Shown here: positions 54,752 to 63,242 of the stretch, piece by piece
Numbering within the stretch: position 1 is the first letter of the stretch
Layout: every line of letters starts with the position of its first letter
Source: Billgrantia endophytica
GTDB taxonomy: Bacteria > Pseudomonadota > Gammaproteobacteria > Pseudomonadales > Halomonadaceae
NCBI RefSeq assembly: GCF_002879615.1
Contig: NZ_PNRF01000007.1
Coordinates: 215,473-279,472 of the forward strand
Direction of reading: 5' to 3'
Length of the DNA stretch: 64,000 bases
The notes under the pieces: model-generated
The model's database searches: none
Seen by the model: only the letters and a program-made list of their open reading frames with translations
Told to the model about the DNA's origin: nothing
Made by a program: the position numbers and the translations under genes

Positions 54752-55954
54752 ATGATCGCCCGGGTCGCCTCCCTTCCCCGAGAGATTCGTCAGTACCTGC
54801 TGGTCACCGGAAATTACTGGGCTTTCACCCTGACCGACGGTGCCCTGCGCATGCTGGTGGTGCTCTATTTCTACAGCCTTGGCTACTCGGCGTTCGATGT
54901 CGCCATGCTGTTCCTCTTCTACGAATTCTTCGGGGTCGTAACCAACCTGCTAGGCGGCTGGCTGGGTGCCAGGCTGGGGCTCAACCGCACCATGAATCTG
55001 GGGCTCGGTCTGCAGATCGTGGCGCTGGCCATGCTGCTGGTGCCGGTGGCCTGGCTCTCGGTACCCTGGGTGATGGCCGCCCAGGCGCTCTCGGGCATTG
55101 CCAAGGACCTCAACAAGATGAGCGCCAAGAGCGCCATCAAGACCCTGGTGCCCCAGGGCGAATCCGGCCACCAGGCGCTCTACCGCTGGGTGGCGCTCCT
55201 CACCGGATCGAAGAACGCCCTCAAGGGTGTCGGATTCTTTCTCGGCGGGTTGTTGCTCACACTGATCGGCTTCCAGGGTGCCATCGCCGCCATGGCGATC
55301 ATGCTGGCCCTGGTGCTCGGCACATCGTTGATGAAACTGGAAGGCGACCTGGGCAGGGCCAAGGCGAAGCCCAGGTTCCGCGAAATCCTCTCCAAGAGCC
55401 GAGCCATCAATATCCTTTCGGCGGCGAGGATGTTCCTCTTCGGTGCCCGCGACGTCTGGTTCGTGATCGCGCTACCAGTCTTCCTGGCCACGCAATTCGG
55501 CTGGGACCACTGGCTCGTCGGCGGCTTCATGGCCGGCTGGATCATGGCCTATGGTGGGGTTCAGGCATTGGCGCCACGAATCACGGGACGCCACGCCGGG
55601 CGCGATGCGGCAATCGCGTGGGCGGCGGGGCTGGCCGCCATTCCGGCGCTGATTGCCATCGGACTGGACTGGCAGCCACACCTGGTGCTGCTCGGGGGAC
55701 TGTTGCTGTTCGGCGTGGTGTTCGCGGTGAATTCCAGCCTGCACAGTTTCCTGATCGTCAAGCTGGCCCGGGCCGATGGCGTCTCGCTGGATGTGGGCTT
55801 CTACTATATGGCCAACGCCATGGGTCGGTTGGCCGGCACGCTGCTCTCCGGCTGGCTCTACATGAACGCCGGGTTAAGCGCCACACTCTGGGTTTCCAGT
55901 GCCATGCTGGTGGCAGCGGTGGCTGTCAGTCTCGCCCTGCCCAGGGAGCCATGA
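54752..55954 (+). CDS. arsJ: Organoarsenical efflux MFS transporter ArsJ
   Basis: A 400-residue major-facilitator protein with about twelve helices. It begins MIARVASLPREIRQYLLVTGNYWAFTL and has the ArsJ-typical LFLFYEFFGVVTNLLGGWLGARLGLN near residue 50 and SGIAKDLNKMSAKSAIK near 112. ARMFLFGARDVWFVIALPVFL near 225 is also characteristic. ArsJ exports 1-arseno-3-phosphoglycerate, lowering cytosolic arsenate. It is tightly coupled to the GAPDH gene (three-base gap). No arsR, arsC or acr3 lies in the window, unusual for ars loci. The 14-bp gap to the convergent TetR gene shows no hairpin. Confidence 0.92.
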   Translation: MIARVASLPREIRQYLLVTGNYWAFTLTDGALRMLVVLYFYSLGYSAFDVAMLFLFYEFFGVVTNLLGGWLGARLGLNRTMNLGLGLQIVALAMLLVPVAWLSVPWVMAAQALSGIAKDLNKMSAKSAIKTLVPQGESGHQALYRWVALLTGSKNALKGVGFFLGGLLLTLIGFQGAIAAMAIMLALVLGTSLMKLEGDLGRAKAKPRFREILSKSRAINILSAARMFLFGARDVWFVIALPVFLATQFGWDHWLVGGFMAGWIMAYGGVQALAPRITGRHAGRDAAIAWAAGLAAIPALIAIGLDWQPHLVLLGGLLLFGVVFAVNSSLHSFLIVKLARADGVSLDVGFYYMANAMGRLAGTLLSGWLYMNAGLSATLWVSSAMLVAAVAVSLALPREP

Positions 55955-55968
55955 GCGAGACCGCTGCG

Positions 55969-56673
55969 TCAGGTCTTGCGTGGCTTGACCCCGCATCCCT
56001 TGAGAATGATCCGGGTGAGAAACGCGGTAATCCGTTCCACGTCGGCATCACTGATTTCATCCCTGCCGGTAATGCCGAGGACCTGAGCCTCGAAGTCGGC
56101 ATAGTGCTGTGTCGCCGACCAGATCAGGAAGATGAGCCAGACCGGATCCACCCTGTCCATCAGGCCGCGCTCGGCCCACTGCTCGAAGATCCTGGCCCTG
56201 GACGATACCCACTCGCGCAGCTCACCGCGCAAGTAGGACTGCAGAAAAGGCGCCCCCCCGAGGATCTCGGCGGCAAAGAGCCGCGAGCCTTCCGGGTGCT
56301 GGCGCGAAAGCTGCATCTTGCTGCGAATGAAGGCTTCCAGCACCTCGGCCGGGTCATCCTCCACACTGATATCGTCGAGCAGCGCATTCCAGCGCCCCAT
56401 CATTCGTTCCAGCAGCCGCACATACAGGCTGCGCTTGTTGCCCATGTAATAAAGAATATTGGACTTCGGCAGCCCCGCGGCCTCGGCGATGGCCTGTACG
56501 CTGGCGCCGCGATAGCCATACTGGGCGAAGACCCGCTCCGCGGCGGCAAGGATTTCGCGCTCGTTGCGCTCGCGGGTGGCACCGTTGCCGTCGCTCCTGC
56601 CACGAAGGCGGCTCGTGTTATCGAGACACATCTGGTCCGTACTCGTTTTTTCAATACTCGGCAGTTCTGACAT
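55969..56673 (-). CDS. rutR: RutR-like TetR-family regulator
   Basis: A 234-residue TetR regulator. The helix-turn-helix is RVFAQYGYRGASVQAIAEAAGLPKSNILYYMGNKRSLY across about residues 50-88. The C-terminal ligand domain closely resembles RutR (SRLFAAEILGGAPFLQ, IFEQWAERGLMDRVDPVWLIFLIWSATQHYADF). In E. coli RutR binds uracil or thymine and controls pyrimidine and purine genes. The start chosen is the ATG at 56673; the frame runs to 56868 but that would include the operator. It is divergent from xdhA with a RutR-type palindrome between, so it likely controls the xanthine dehydrogenase operon and itself. Confidence 0.9.
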   Translation of the reverse strand: MSELPSIEKTSTDQMCLDNTSRLRGRSDGNGATRERNEREILAAAERVFAQYGYRGASVQAIAEAAGLPKSNILYYMGNKRSLYVRLLERMMGRWNALLDDISVEDDPAEVLEAFIRSKMQLSRQHPEGSRLFAAEILGGAPFLQSYLRGELREWVSSRARIFEQWAERGLMDRVDPVWLIFLIWSATQHYADFEAQVLGITGRDEISDADVERITAFLTRIILKGCGVKPRKT

Positions 56674-56853
56674 CGGCTGGCCCCTGCCCTGGTGGTGTCC
56701 GGGAAACACAGAGAGTGCCCCACCCCGGGGCTGCCTGCAATGGTCCGGGGCACCGCCCCCAGCCAGCCTGCCTCCACCAGTTGGCGCGACGACATGTGGC
56801 CCCTGCCGGCAAACTTGCAAAGTGCGACATTCTGGCCCATGCTGAAATGATTC

Positions 56854-56867
56854 TGACCATTTGGTCA
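56854..56867. promoter_or_regulatory. RutR-type operator upstream of xdhA
   Basis: TGACCATTTGGTCA is an exact TGACCA-N2-TGGTCA palindrome, the core of the RutR recognition sequence known from E. coli. It lies 65 bp upstream of the xdhA start, in the 258-bp region shared with the divergent RutR-like gene. The rest of this region shows no reading frame or hairpin that I can support. Confidence 0.8.
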
Positions 56868-56931
56868 ACTAACTGGCGGTATCGACTTCCCATCAACGCG
56901 GTCAACAAGCGATTCAACAAGAGACAAGGCG

Positions 56932-58386
56932 ATGATCGATTTCATGTTCAACGGCCAGCCATGCCACTGTGAGGCCACACCGGAAACCAGTGTGCTGGAG
57001 CTGCTGCGCGACACACTCGGCAGCACGGGCACCAAGGAGGGCTGTGCCTCCGGTGACTGCGGCGCCTGCACCGTGGCCATCGGCGAAACGAGCCCCGACG
57101 GCAAGCTGCACTATCACAGCGCCAATGCTTGCATCACACCCGCCCATCAGCTCAATGGACGCCACCTGGTAACGGTGGATGGGCTCGCCAACGGTGAGAA
57201 CCTGCACCCGGCCCAGGCTGCCATGGTCCAGAACCACGGCAGTCAGTGCGGCTTCTGCACGCCGGGCATCGTCATGTCATTGTTCACCCTGCATGAGCAG
57301 CAGCGCCAGACACCAACACCGTTGACACCGCAGCGCCTCGAGGCCGCCCTGGGAGGAAACCTGTGCCGCTGCACCGGTTATCGCCCGATCCGCGATGCCG
57401 CCATGACCATGGACGATCATCCCGAATACCGCCCGCCATGGTTGGATGCCGCCACGCCCGCAAGGAAGGCCGAACCGGCCGGTGAGGGTGTCGGTTTCGC
57501 CCAGCCGACGACGCTGAGCGGGCTGGTTGCCTGCCTCGACCGACACCCCGAGGCCCGGCTGGTGGCTGGTGCCACCGACCTCTGGCTCGAAGCCACGCAG
57601 CGGCTGGAGCGCTTCGAGCGCCTGATCGATGTGACGCGTGTGGCCGAGTTGAACACCATCGAGGAGGTTGCGCTGGAGGATGGGCGAAGTGGCTGGTGGA
57701 TCGGAGCGGCGGTGACCTATGCCCGGATCGAACCGCTTCTCGAAACGCACTACGACGCCTTTGCCCACCTGTTGCACCGACTGGGCTCCTCCCAGATCCG
57801 TAACCGCGGCACCTTGGGCGGGAACATCGCCAACGCCTCGCCCATCGGCGACACACCGCCGGTGCTCCTGGCTCTGGGCTCTCGGCTCAGGCTGATTGGC
57901 CCCGGCGGGGAACGAGAGTTGCCGCTCGAGGACTTCTTCCTCGACTACAAGCATACCGCCCTGCAGGCGGGCGAAGCGATTCGCGCCGTGTTCCTGCCCC
58001 ATCCGATCGAGGGACAAACTCTCAAGGTGTGGAAGCTGTCCAAGCGCAGAGAGGACGATATATCCGCCGTGCTGGGCGCATTCGCCTGGCGGCTGGAAGA
58101 GGGAATCCTGCGGGATGTCCGTCTTGCCTTCGGCGGCATGGCTGCCATACCCAAGCGGGCCGGCCAGGCAGAGGCCGCGCTGGAGGGACGACGCCCGACT
58201 CCGGCAGCCTTCCAGCAGGCCCGCCTGGCGCTGGGAGACGACTTCCAGCCCATGACGGATGTGCGCGGCAGCGCTCATTATCGGCGGATTTCCGCCGCCA
58301 ATCTTCTCGAACGCCTGCGTCTGGTCATCGCGCAAGCCGACACCGACAGCTCCCGGGAGGTGATGCTCCATGCGTACGCTCACTGA
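56932..58386 (+). CDS. xdhA: Xanthine dehydrogenase small subunit (2Fe-2S and FAD)
   Basis: A 484-residue subunit that passes electrons from the molybdenum site to FAD and NAD. The plant-type [2Fe-2S] cluster uses Cys38, Cys43, Cys46 and Cys67. The second cluster uses Cys106, Cys109, Cys145 and Cys147 (QCGFCTPG, NLCRCTGYRP). The FAD domain follows from about residue 185 (LVAGATDLWLE, then GSSQIRNRGTLGGNIANASPIGD near 285). Domain order and length match bacterial XdhA. Its 3' end overlaps xdhB by 17 bp, indicating tight coupling. Confidence 0.96.
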   Translation: MIDFMFNGQPCHCEATPETSVLELLRDTLGSTGTKEGCASGDCGACTVAIGETSPDGKLHYHSANACITPAHQLNGRHLVTVDGLANGENLHPAQAAMVQNHGSQCGFCTPGIVMSLFTLHEQQRQTPTPLTPQRLEAALGGNLCRCTGYRPIRDAAMTMDDHPEYRPPWLDAATPARKAEPAGEGVGFAQPTTLSGLVACLDRHPEARLVAGATDLWLEATQRLERFERLIDVTRVAELNTIEEVALEDGRSGWWIGAAVTYARIEPLLETHYDAFAHLLHRLGSSQIRNRGTLGGNIANASPIGDTPPVLLALGSRLRLIGPGGERELPLEDFFLDYKHTALQAGEAIRAVFLPHPIEGQTLKVWKLSKRREDDISAVLGAFAWRLEEGILRDVRLAFGGMAAIPKRAGQAEAALEGRRPTPAAFQQARLALGDDFQPMTDVRGSAHYRRISAANLLERLRLVIAQADTDSSREVMLHAYAH

Positions 58387-60874
58387 TATTGCTTCCAAGG
58401 CGCCCAGCTCCCAGGCTTCCGGGGCGGAGCCCGACGTTTCGGAAGATTCCGCCAGGGCGCGTGAAGAGCTGCGCGGCCGGATCAAGGGCTCGGGCCCGCT
58501 GGCCCGTGATACCGAAGCCTCCTCTTCGCGGGGTGCGGCTGGCCGCTCCCAGGCCCACGAAAGTGCGATCAAGCATGTCACCGGACGTGCGGCGTACATT
58601 GACGACCTCCGCGCGCCAACCGACGCGCTGCATGTCGCGCTCGGTCTGTCGCCGGTGGCTCATGGCCGTCTGACACGCCTCGGCCTGGAGGAGGTCAAGG
58701 CCTTGCCGGGCGTGGTGGATGTCATCGCCATCGCCGATGTGCCTGGTCACACCGACATCGGGCCGGTTTTCCCCGGCGATCCGATCTTCGTGGAGGACGA
58801 AATCAGCTATGTCGGACAGGTGCTGTTCGCCGTCGCCGCCGAGAGCCACCGCACCGCCCGGGAAGCCATCAGGCTGGCGGTGGTTGAAATCGACGAGCAG
58901 CCGGCATGTCTCGACCCGGTAGCCGCCGCACAGCGCGGTGAGTTCGTGCGCCCCACCCACGTCCAGCAGAGCGGGGACTGGGAGCAGGCCCTGGCCAGCG
59001 CCGCCCATGTGGTGGAGGGCGAGCAGTTCGTCGGGGGGCAGGAACATTTCTACCTCGAAGGCCAGGCTTGCCTGGTACAGCCTACCGAGGATGAAGGTGT
59101 CATCGTTCATACCTCCAACCAGCACCCCAGCGAGACCCAGAAGCTGGTCGCCGAGGTGCTGGGGATTCCCTTCCATGCCGTCACCGTGGAAGTCCGCCGC
59201 ATGGGCGGTGGTTTCGGCGGCAAGGAAACCCAGGCCTCGCCCTGGGCCTGCATCGGCGCCCTGATCACCCGCCGCACCGGGCGTACCACTCGGGTCCGCC
59301 TGCCGCGTGCCGACGACATGCGCGCCACCGGCAAGCGCCACCCCTTTCATAACCGCTATCGGCTGGGCATCGACGACAAGGGCGTCATCCTGGGTGGCGA
59401 ACTCACCCTGATCGGCGACTGCGGCTATTCCCCCGACCTGTCGGATGCCATCGTCGATCGCGCCATGTTCCATAGCGACAACGCCTACTCGCTGGGCGAG
59501 GCCCGGGTAACCGGCCATCGCGCGCGTACCCACACGGCATCCAATACCGCCTTTCGCGGGTTTGGCGGCCCGCAGGGCATGATGGTGATCGAAGCCGCCA
59601 TGGATGATATCGCCCGTCGCATCGGCGAGGATCCGCTGACGATACGCAAACGCAACCTCTACCGCCCCGGCCGGCAGATGACGCACTATGGCCAGCAGGT
59701 GGACCAGATCGCCCTGCTCCACGAACTGATCGAGCAGCTCGAAACGAGCAGCGAGTACTGGGCACGCCGCCGAGCCATCACCGAGTTCAACGCCGAAAGC
59801 CCGATCGTCAAGAGGGGCCTGGCCCTGACCCCGGTGAAATTCGGCATCTCCTTTACCGCCAAGCATCTCAACCAGGCCGGTGCGCTGCTGCATGTCTATA
59901 CCGACGGCAGCGTGATGATCAACCACGGTGGCACGGAAATGGGCCAGGGCCTGCATACCAAGATCTGCCAGGTCGTCGCCCAGGAGCTGGGCCTGGACAC
60001 CGAGGAAGTGCGGATCACGGCGACCCGCACCGACAAGGTGCCCAATACCTCGCCCACCGCCGCCTCCAGCGGCGCCGACCTCAACGGTCAGGCCGCGCGC
60101 GATGCCAGCCGGAAACTCAAGGCGCGTCTCTTCGACTTCGCCCATGAACACCTGTACCGGGACCAGGGGCTGGATCGCGAGGAGATGCGCCTGGAAGCCG
60201 GCCATCTCATCGCGGGCCATGGCGAGAGCGAACGGCGGATTCCCTGGGGCGAACTCGTCCAGGCGGCTTATCTGAACCGTATTTCACTCTCTGAAAAAGG
60301 GTTCTATGCCACGCCGCTGATCCACTATGACCGCAATACCGGCCAGGGCCGACCCTTCTATTATTACGCCTTCGGTGCGGCGGCGGCGGAAGTCAGTGTC
60401 GATACCCTGACCGGGGAATACCAGGTCGACCGCGTGGACATCCTCCATGATGTGGGCGACTCGCTGAACCCGGCCATCGATATCGGCCAGGTGGAGGGCG
60501 GCTTCATCCAGGGCATGGGCTGGCTGACCAGCGAAGAATTGAAATGGAACGATGCCGGCCGATTGATCAGCGACGGCCCGGCGACCTACAAGATTCCCAC
60601 CTACGGTGACCTGCCGCCGGTATTCAATGTCAAGCTGATGGAGGGCCACCCCAACTCCATGGCCAGCATCTACCGCTCCAAGGCCGTCGGTGAGCCTCCC
60701 TTCATGCTGGGCATGGCCGTGTGGTCCGCACTGCGCGATGCCCTGGCAAGCATGACCGACTATGCGGAAGCGCCGCGCCTCGATACGCCGGCCACGCCGG
60801 AGCGGGTGCTGCTGGCCGCGGAGACCCTGCGCGCCAGGTACACTCCCTGGCCGCTGGTGGAGGAAGAAGGCTGA
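58370..60874 (+). CDS. xdhB: Xanthine dehydrogenase large subunit (molybdopterin-binding)
   Basis: An 834-residue molybdenum subunit oxidising hypoxanthine and xanthine to urate. Visible landmarks: HVTGRAAYIDDLRAP near residue 69, GGQEHFYLEGQ near 221, RRMGGGFGGKET near 278, NTAFRGFGGPQGM with the substrate-binding Arg near 392, and TEMGQGLHTK near 522. SKAVGEPPFMLG near 770 carries the catalytic Glu. The first ~65 residues are a Ser/Ala/Glu-rich, probably disordered extension before the conserved domain, longer than in most homologues I know. The start at 58370 lies within xdhA, and the stop overlaps xdhC by one base. Confidence 0.96.
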   Translation: MRTLTDIASKAPSSQASGAEPDVSEDSARAREELRGRIKGSGPLARDTEASSSRGAAGRSQAHESAIKHVTGRAAYIDDLRAPTDALHVALGLSPVAHGRLTRLGLEEVKALPGVVDVIAIADVPGHTDIGPVFPGDPIFVEDEISYVGQVLFAVAAESHRTAREAIRLAVVEIDEQPACLDPVAAAQRGEFVRPTHVQQSGDWEQALASAAHVVEGEQFVGGQEHFYLEGQACLVQPTEDEGVIVHTSNQHPSETQKLVAEVLGIPFHAVTVEVRRMGGGFGGKETQASPWACIGALITRRTGRTTRVRLPRADDMRATGKRHPFHNRYRLGIDDKGVILGGELTLIGDCGYSPDLSDAIVDRAMFHSDNAYSLGEARVTGHRARTHTASNTAFRGFGGPQGMMVIEAAMDDIARRIGEDPLTIRKRNLYRPGRQMTHYGQQVDQIALLHELIEQLETSSEYWARRRAITEFNAESPIVKRGLALTPVKFGISFTAKHLNQAGALLHVYTDGSVMINHGGTEMGQGLHTKICQVVAQELGLDTEEVRITATRTDKVPNTSPTAASSGADLNGQAARDASRKLKARLFDFAHEHLYRDQGLDREEMRLEAGHLIAGHGESERRIPWGELVQAAYLNRISLSEKGFYATPLIHYDRNTGQGRPFYYYAFGAAAAEVSVDTLTGEYQVDRVDILHDVGDSLNPAIDIGQVEGGFIQGMGWLTSEELKWNDAGRLISDGPATYKIPTYGDLPPVFNVKLMEGHPNSMASIYRSKAVGEPPFMLGMAVWSALRDALASMTDYAEAPRLDTPATPERVLLAAETLRARYTPWPLVEEEG

Positions 60875-61740
60875 TGGCAACGCCCGAAGCGCCGGGCCAG
60901 CGGCCCGAGAGCTGGCACGCAGCCTTGCATCGCCTGCAGCGCGACGGCCTGCCCCACGCCCTGGCGACCCAGGTGACCAGCGCCGGCTCCACGCCCCGCG
61001 AACCCGGAGCGCGGATGGTGATCACCGAACATGAGGTCTTCGACACCCTGGGTGGCGGCACCTTCGAGTGGCAGACCATCGAGGCTGCCCGGGAGCGCCT
61101 GAGCAAGGGGGAAGCCGGCATGTCGCTCGAAGCCTTCTCGCTGGGTGGACGCAGCGGGCAGTGCTGCGGCGGTTCCGTCAACGTGCTGCTGGAAGTATTT
61201 CCCGGCAGTGCCACGACACTTGCCATTTTTGGCGCCGGGCATGTCGGCACCGAACTGGCAAGGCTCGCCGCCCCCCTGCCCTGGCGAGTGCTGTGGCACG
61301 ACAGCCGTTCGAAGGCGTTTCCCGATTGGGCTGCACACCAGCCACGCCTGGAATGCCATTACTCCCCGGACCCGCAGGCCGCCGTGGCGGCGCTACCCGC
61401 TGGAAGCCATGCGCTGGTACTGACCCACGACCACGCCGAGGATCGCGCCCTGGTCGACGCCCTGCTCAGCCGCGGCGACTCGGCCTCCCTGGGGCTGATC
61501 GGCTCGCAGAGCAAGTGGGCCAGCTTTCGCTCGCGGCTAACCGACGCGGGCCACGGCGAGGCAGCGCTGGCCACGGTGCGCTGCCCCATCGGCACGGCTG
61601 GCGGTGGAACCGGAGGCGACAAGACACCCTATGCCATTGCGCTGGCCGCCCTGGCCGAGCTGCTGCCGCTGGTGGGCAATGCCGAGCGCGCCGAGCAGCG
61701 CGGCCTGGAGCCGGCCGAGCTGCGTGCTCTTTTTAACTAA
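60874..61740 (+). CDS. xdhC: Xanthine dehydrogenase accessory protein XdhC
   Basis: XdhC binds molybdenum cofactor, promotes its sulfuration and inserts it into the large subunit. A 288-residue protein starting at the ATG overlapping the xdhB stop. TQVTSAGSTPREPGARMVIT near residue 28, then GGRSGQCCGGSVNVLLE near 90 with the Cys pair implicated in Moco handling. A Rossmann domain follows (LAIFGAGHVGTELARLA near 112, LGLIGSQSKWASF near 207) and a terminal GGTGGDKTPYAIALAALAEL. It is part of the xdhABC operon. Confidence 0.94.
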   Translation: MATPEAPGQRPESWHAALHRLQRDGLPHALATQVTSAGSTPREPGARMVITEHEVFDTLGGGTFEWQTIEAARERLSKGEAGMSLEAFSLGGRSGQCCGGSVNVLLEVFPGSATTLAIFGAGHVGTELARLAAPLPWRVLWHDSRSKAFPDWAAHQPRLECHYSPDPQAAVAALPAGSHALVLTHDHAEDRALVDALLSRGDSASLGLIGSQSKWASFRSRLTDAGHGEAALATVRCPIGTAGGGTGGDKTPYAIALAALAELLPLVGNAERAEQRGLEPAELRALFN

Positions 61741-61784
61741 TCAAAAGCCAAGGCGATTCCAACCGAACTCACTTGAGGAGCGCC

Positions 61785-61886
61785 GGGGGCAGGCCGAAGA
61801 GGAGGTCATTTGCCATGGATGGCAAATGTAGCGTCCAGGGAAGGATTCACAGCGCCTCCTCGCAGGCCTGCCGCCGGATCAGCTCC
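61785..61886 (+). repeat. Structured operon repeat, single copy (xdhC-guaD gap)
   Basis: A 102-bp core colinear with the cores of the hutU-hutH array and in the same orientation as its flanking operon. The outer pair is GGCAGG with CCTGCC and the middle pair GAGGAGG with CCTCCTC. The central hairpin is CATTTGCC-ATGGAT-GGCAAATG (61807-61828): the loop matches the array copies, but both arms differ in a complementary way. It ends 33 bp before the guaD ATG. Confidence 0.9.
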
Positions 61887-61919
61887 GACTACCGCAGACA
61901 CGGATGAGCTCCTGACATC

Positions 61920-63242
61920 ATGACGAACAACGACTCCCGCGTGATACGCGCCGAACTGCTGAGCTTCGATGCCGACCCCGGCGAAGGCGACAACCCCGCC
62001 GAAGGCAGCGTTCGCCACTACACCGACGGCGCGCTGTGGCTGGAGAACGGCCGCATCAAGGCCATCGACGACTACGCGACGCTGGCGCCACGACTGCCCG
62101 AAGGCATCGAGACGGTGGACCATCGCGGCAAGCTGGTGATGCCCGGCTTCATCGACAGCCACGTGCACTATGTGCAGCTCGAGATAATGGCCTCGTACGG
62201 GCGCCAGCTGCTTGACTGGCTCAACGACTACACCTTCCCCGAAGAGTGTCGATTCGCCCAGTACGAGCACGCCCTGGCGCTCTCCAACGCCTTTCTCGAC
62301 GAGATGCTCAGGGTTGGCACCACCACGGCCCAGGTGTTCTGCTCCAGCCATCCGGACTCGGCCGACGCCTTCTTTACCGCCAGCAGCAAGCGAAACCTTC
62401 GCATGCTGGCCGGCAAGGTACTGATGGACCGCAACGCCCCGGAGGCCTTGTGCGACGATACCCTCGGCGGAATCCGCGATACCGAACGCCTGATTGCCGA
62501 CTGGCACGGGACACGGCGGCTCGGCTACAGCCTGACGCCACGCTTCGCCCCCACCTCGACACGTGAACAACTGGACGCGACCGGCGGGTTGCTACGCAAC
62601 GATCCCAGCCTGTGGCTACAGACCCATCTTTCCGAAAATACCGGAGAGCTGGACTGGGTCGCAGAGCTCTTCCCCGACAGCCATGACTACCTTCACGTCT
62701 ATGAACAGTCGGGGCTGGTCGGGCCGCGCAGCACCTTCGCCCACGGCATTCACCTCGACCAGGACATGCGCCGCCGACTGGCCGAGCGAGGCGCCAACCT
62801 CGCCTTCTGCCCCAGCTCCAACCTGTTCCTGGGCAGCGGACTGTTCGATCGGCTGGCAGCACGGGAGGTCGGCCTCGACATCACCTACGCCAGCGACGTG
62901 GGCGGCGGAACCGACCTTTCCGGCCTCGCCACCCTCAAGGCCGCCTACCAGGTGGGCCAGTTGCGCGGCCAACCGCTCACCGCCTGGCAGGGCCTCTACG
63001 GGTTGACCCTGGGCAACGCCAAGGCACTCTCGCTGGACGACAAGATCGGCCGCCTGGCACCCGACCTGGAAGCCGACTTCGTGGTGCTCGACCCGGAGGC
63101 GACACCGCTGCTGGCCAGGCGCCATGCCCGCTGCCGCACCCTCGGCGAGCGGCTGTTCGCCCTGATGATGCTGGGCGACGACCGCAGCATTCTGGAGACC
63201 TGGGCCGGCGGGAAATGCCAGCACCGACGCGAACAGGCCTAG
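61920..63242 (+). CDS. guaD: Guanine deaminase
   Basis: GuaD deaminates guanine to xanthine, feeding xanthine dehydrogenase. A 440-residue amidohydrolase. The metal site starts with PGFIDSHVHYVQLEIMAS near residue 77 (H-x-H). GTTTAQVFCSSHP near 132, LTPRFAPTS near 205, QTHLSENTGELDWV near 235, FAHGIHL near 275 and ASDVGGGTDLS near 323 follow in the family order. No strong ribosome site is visible before the ATG; the structured repeat occupies the leader. It belongs with xdhABC in purine catabolism. Confidence 0.95.
   Translation: MTNNDSRVIRAELLSFDADPGEGDNPAEGSVRHYTDGALWLENGRIKAIDDYATLAPRLPEGIETVDHRGKLVMPGFIDSHVHYVQLEIMASYGRQLLDWLNDYTFPEECRFAQYEHALALSNAFLDEMLRVGTTTAQVFCSSHPDSADAFFTASSKRNLRMLAGKVLMDRNAPEALCDDTLGGIRDTERLIADWHGTRRLGYSLTPRFAPTSTREQLDATGGLLRNDPSLWLQTHLSENTGELDWVAELFPDSHDYLHVYEQSGLVGPRSTFAHGIHLDQDMRRRLAERGANLAFCPSSNLFLGSGLFDRLAAREVGLDITYASDVGGGTDLSGLATLKAAYQVGQLRGQPLTAWQGLYGLTLGNAKALSLDDKIGRLAPDLEADFVVLDPEATPLLARRHARCRTLGERLFALMMLGDDRSILETWAGGKCQHRREQA

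Noticed and set aside
58325..60220. Minus-strand ORF of 631 residues opposite xdhB
   Set aside because: Antisense shadow with His/Gln/Gly-biased composition, no recognisable domain, and a conserved gene opposite.
61806..62570. Minus-strand ORF of 254 residues opposite guaD, ending AVNPSLDATFAIHGK
   Set aside because: It is antisense to a clear guanine deaminase, and its end is translation of the structured repeat, a common source of false hypothetical proteins.
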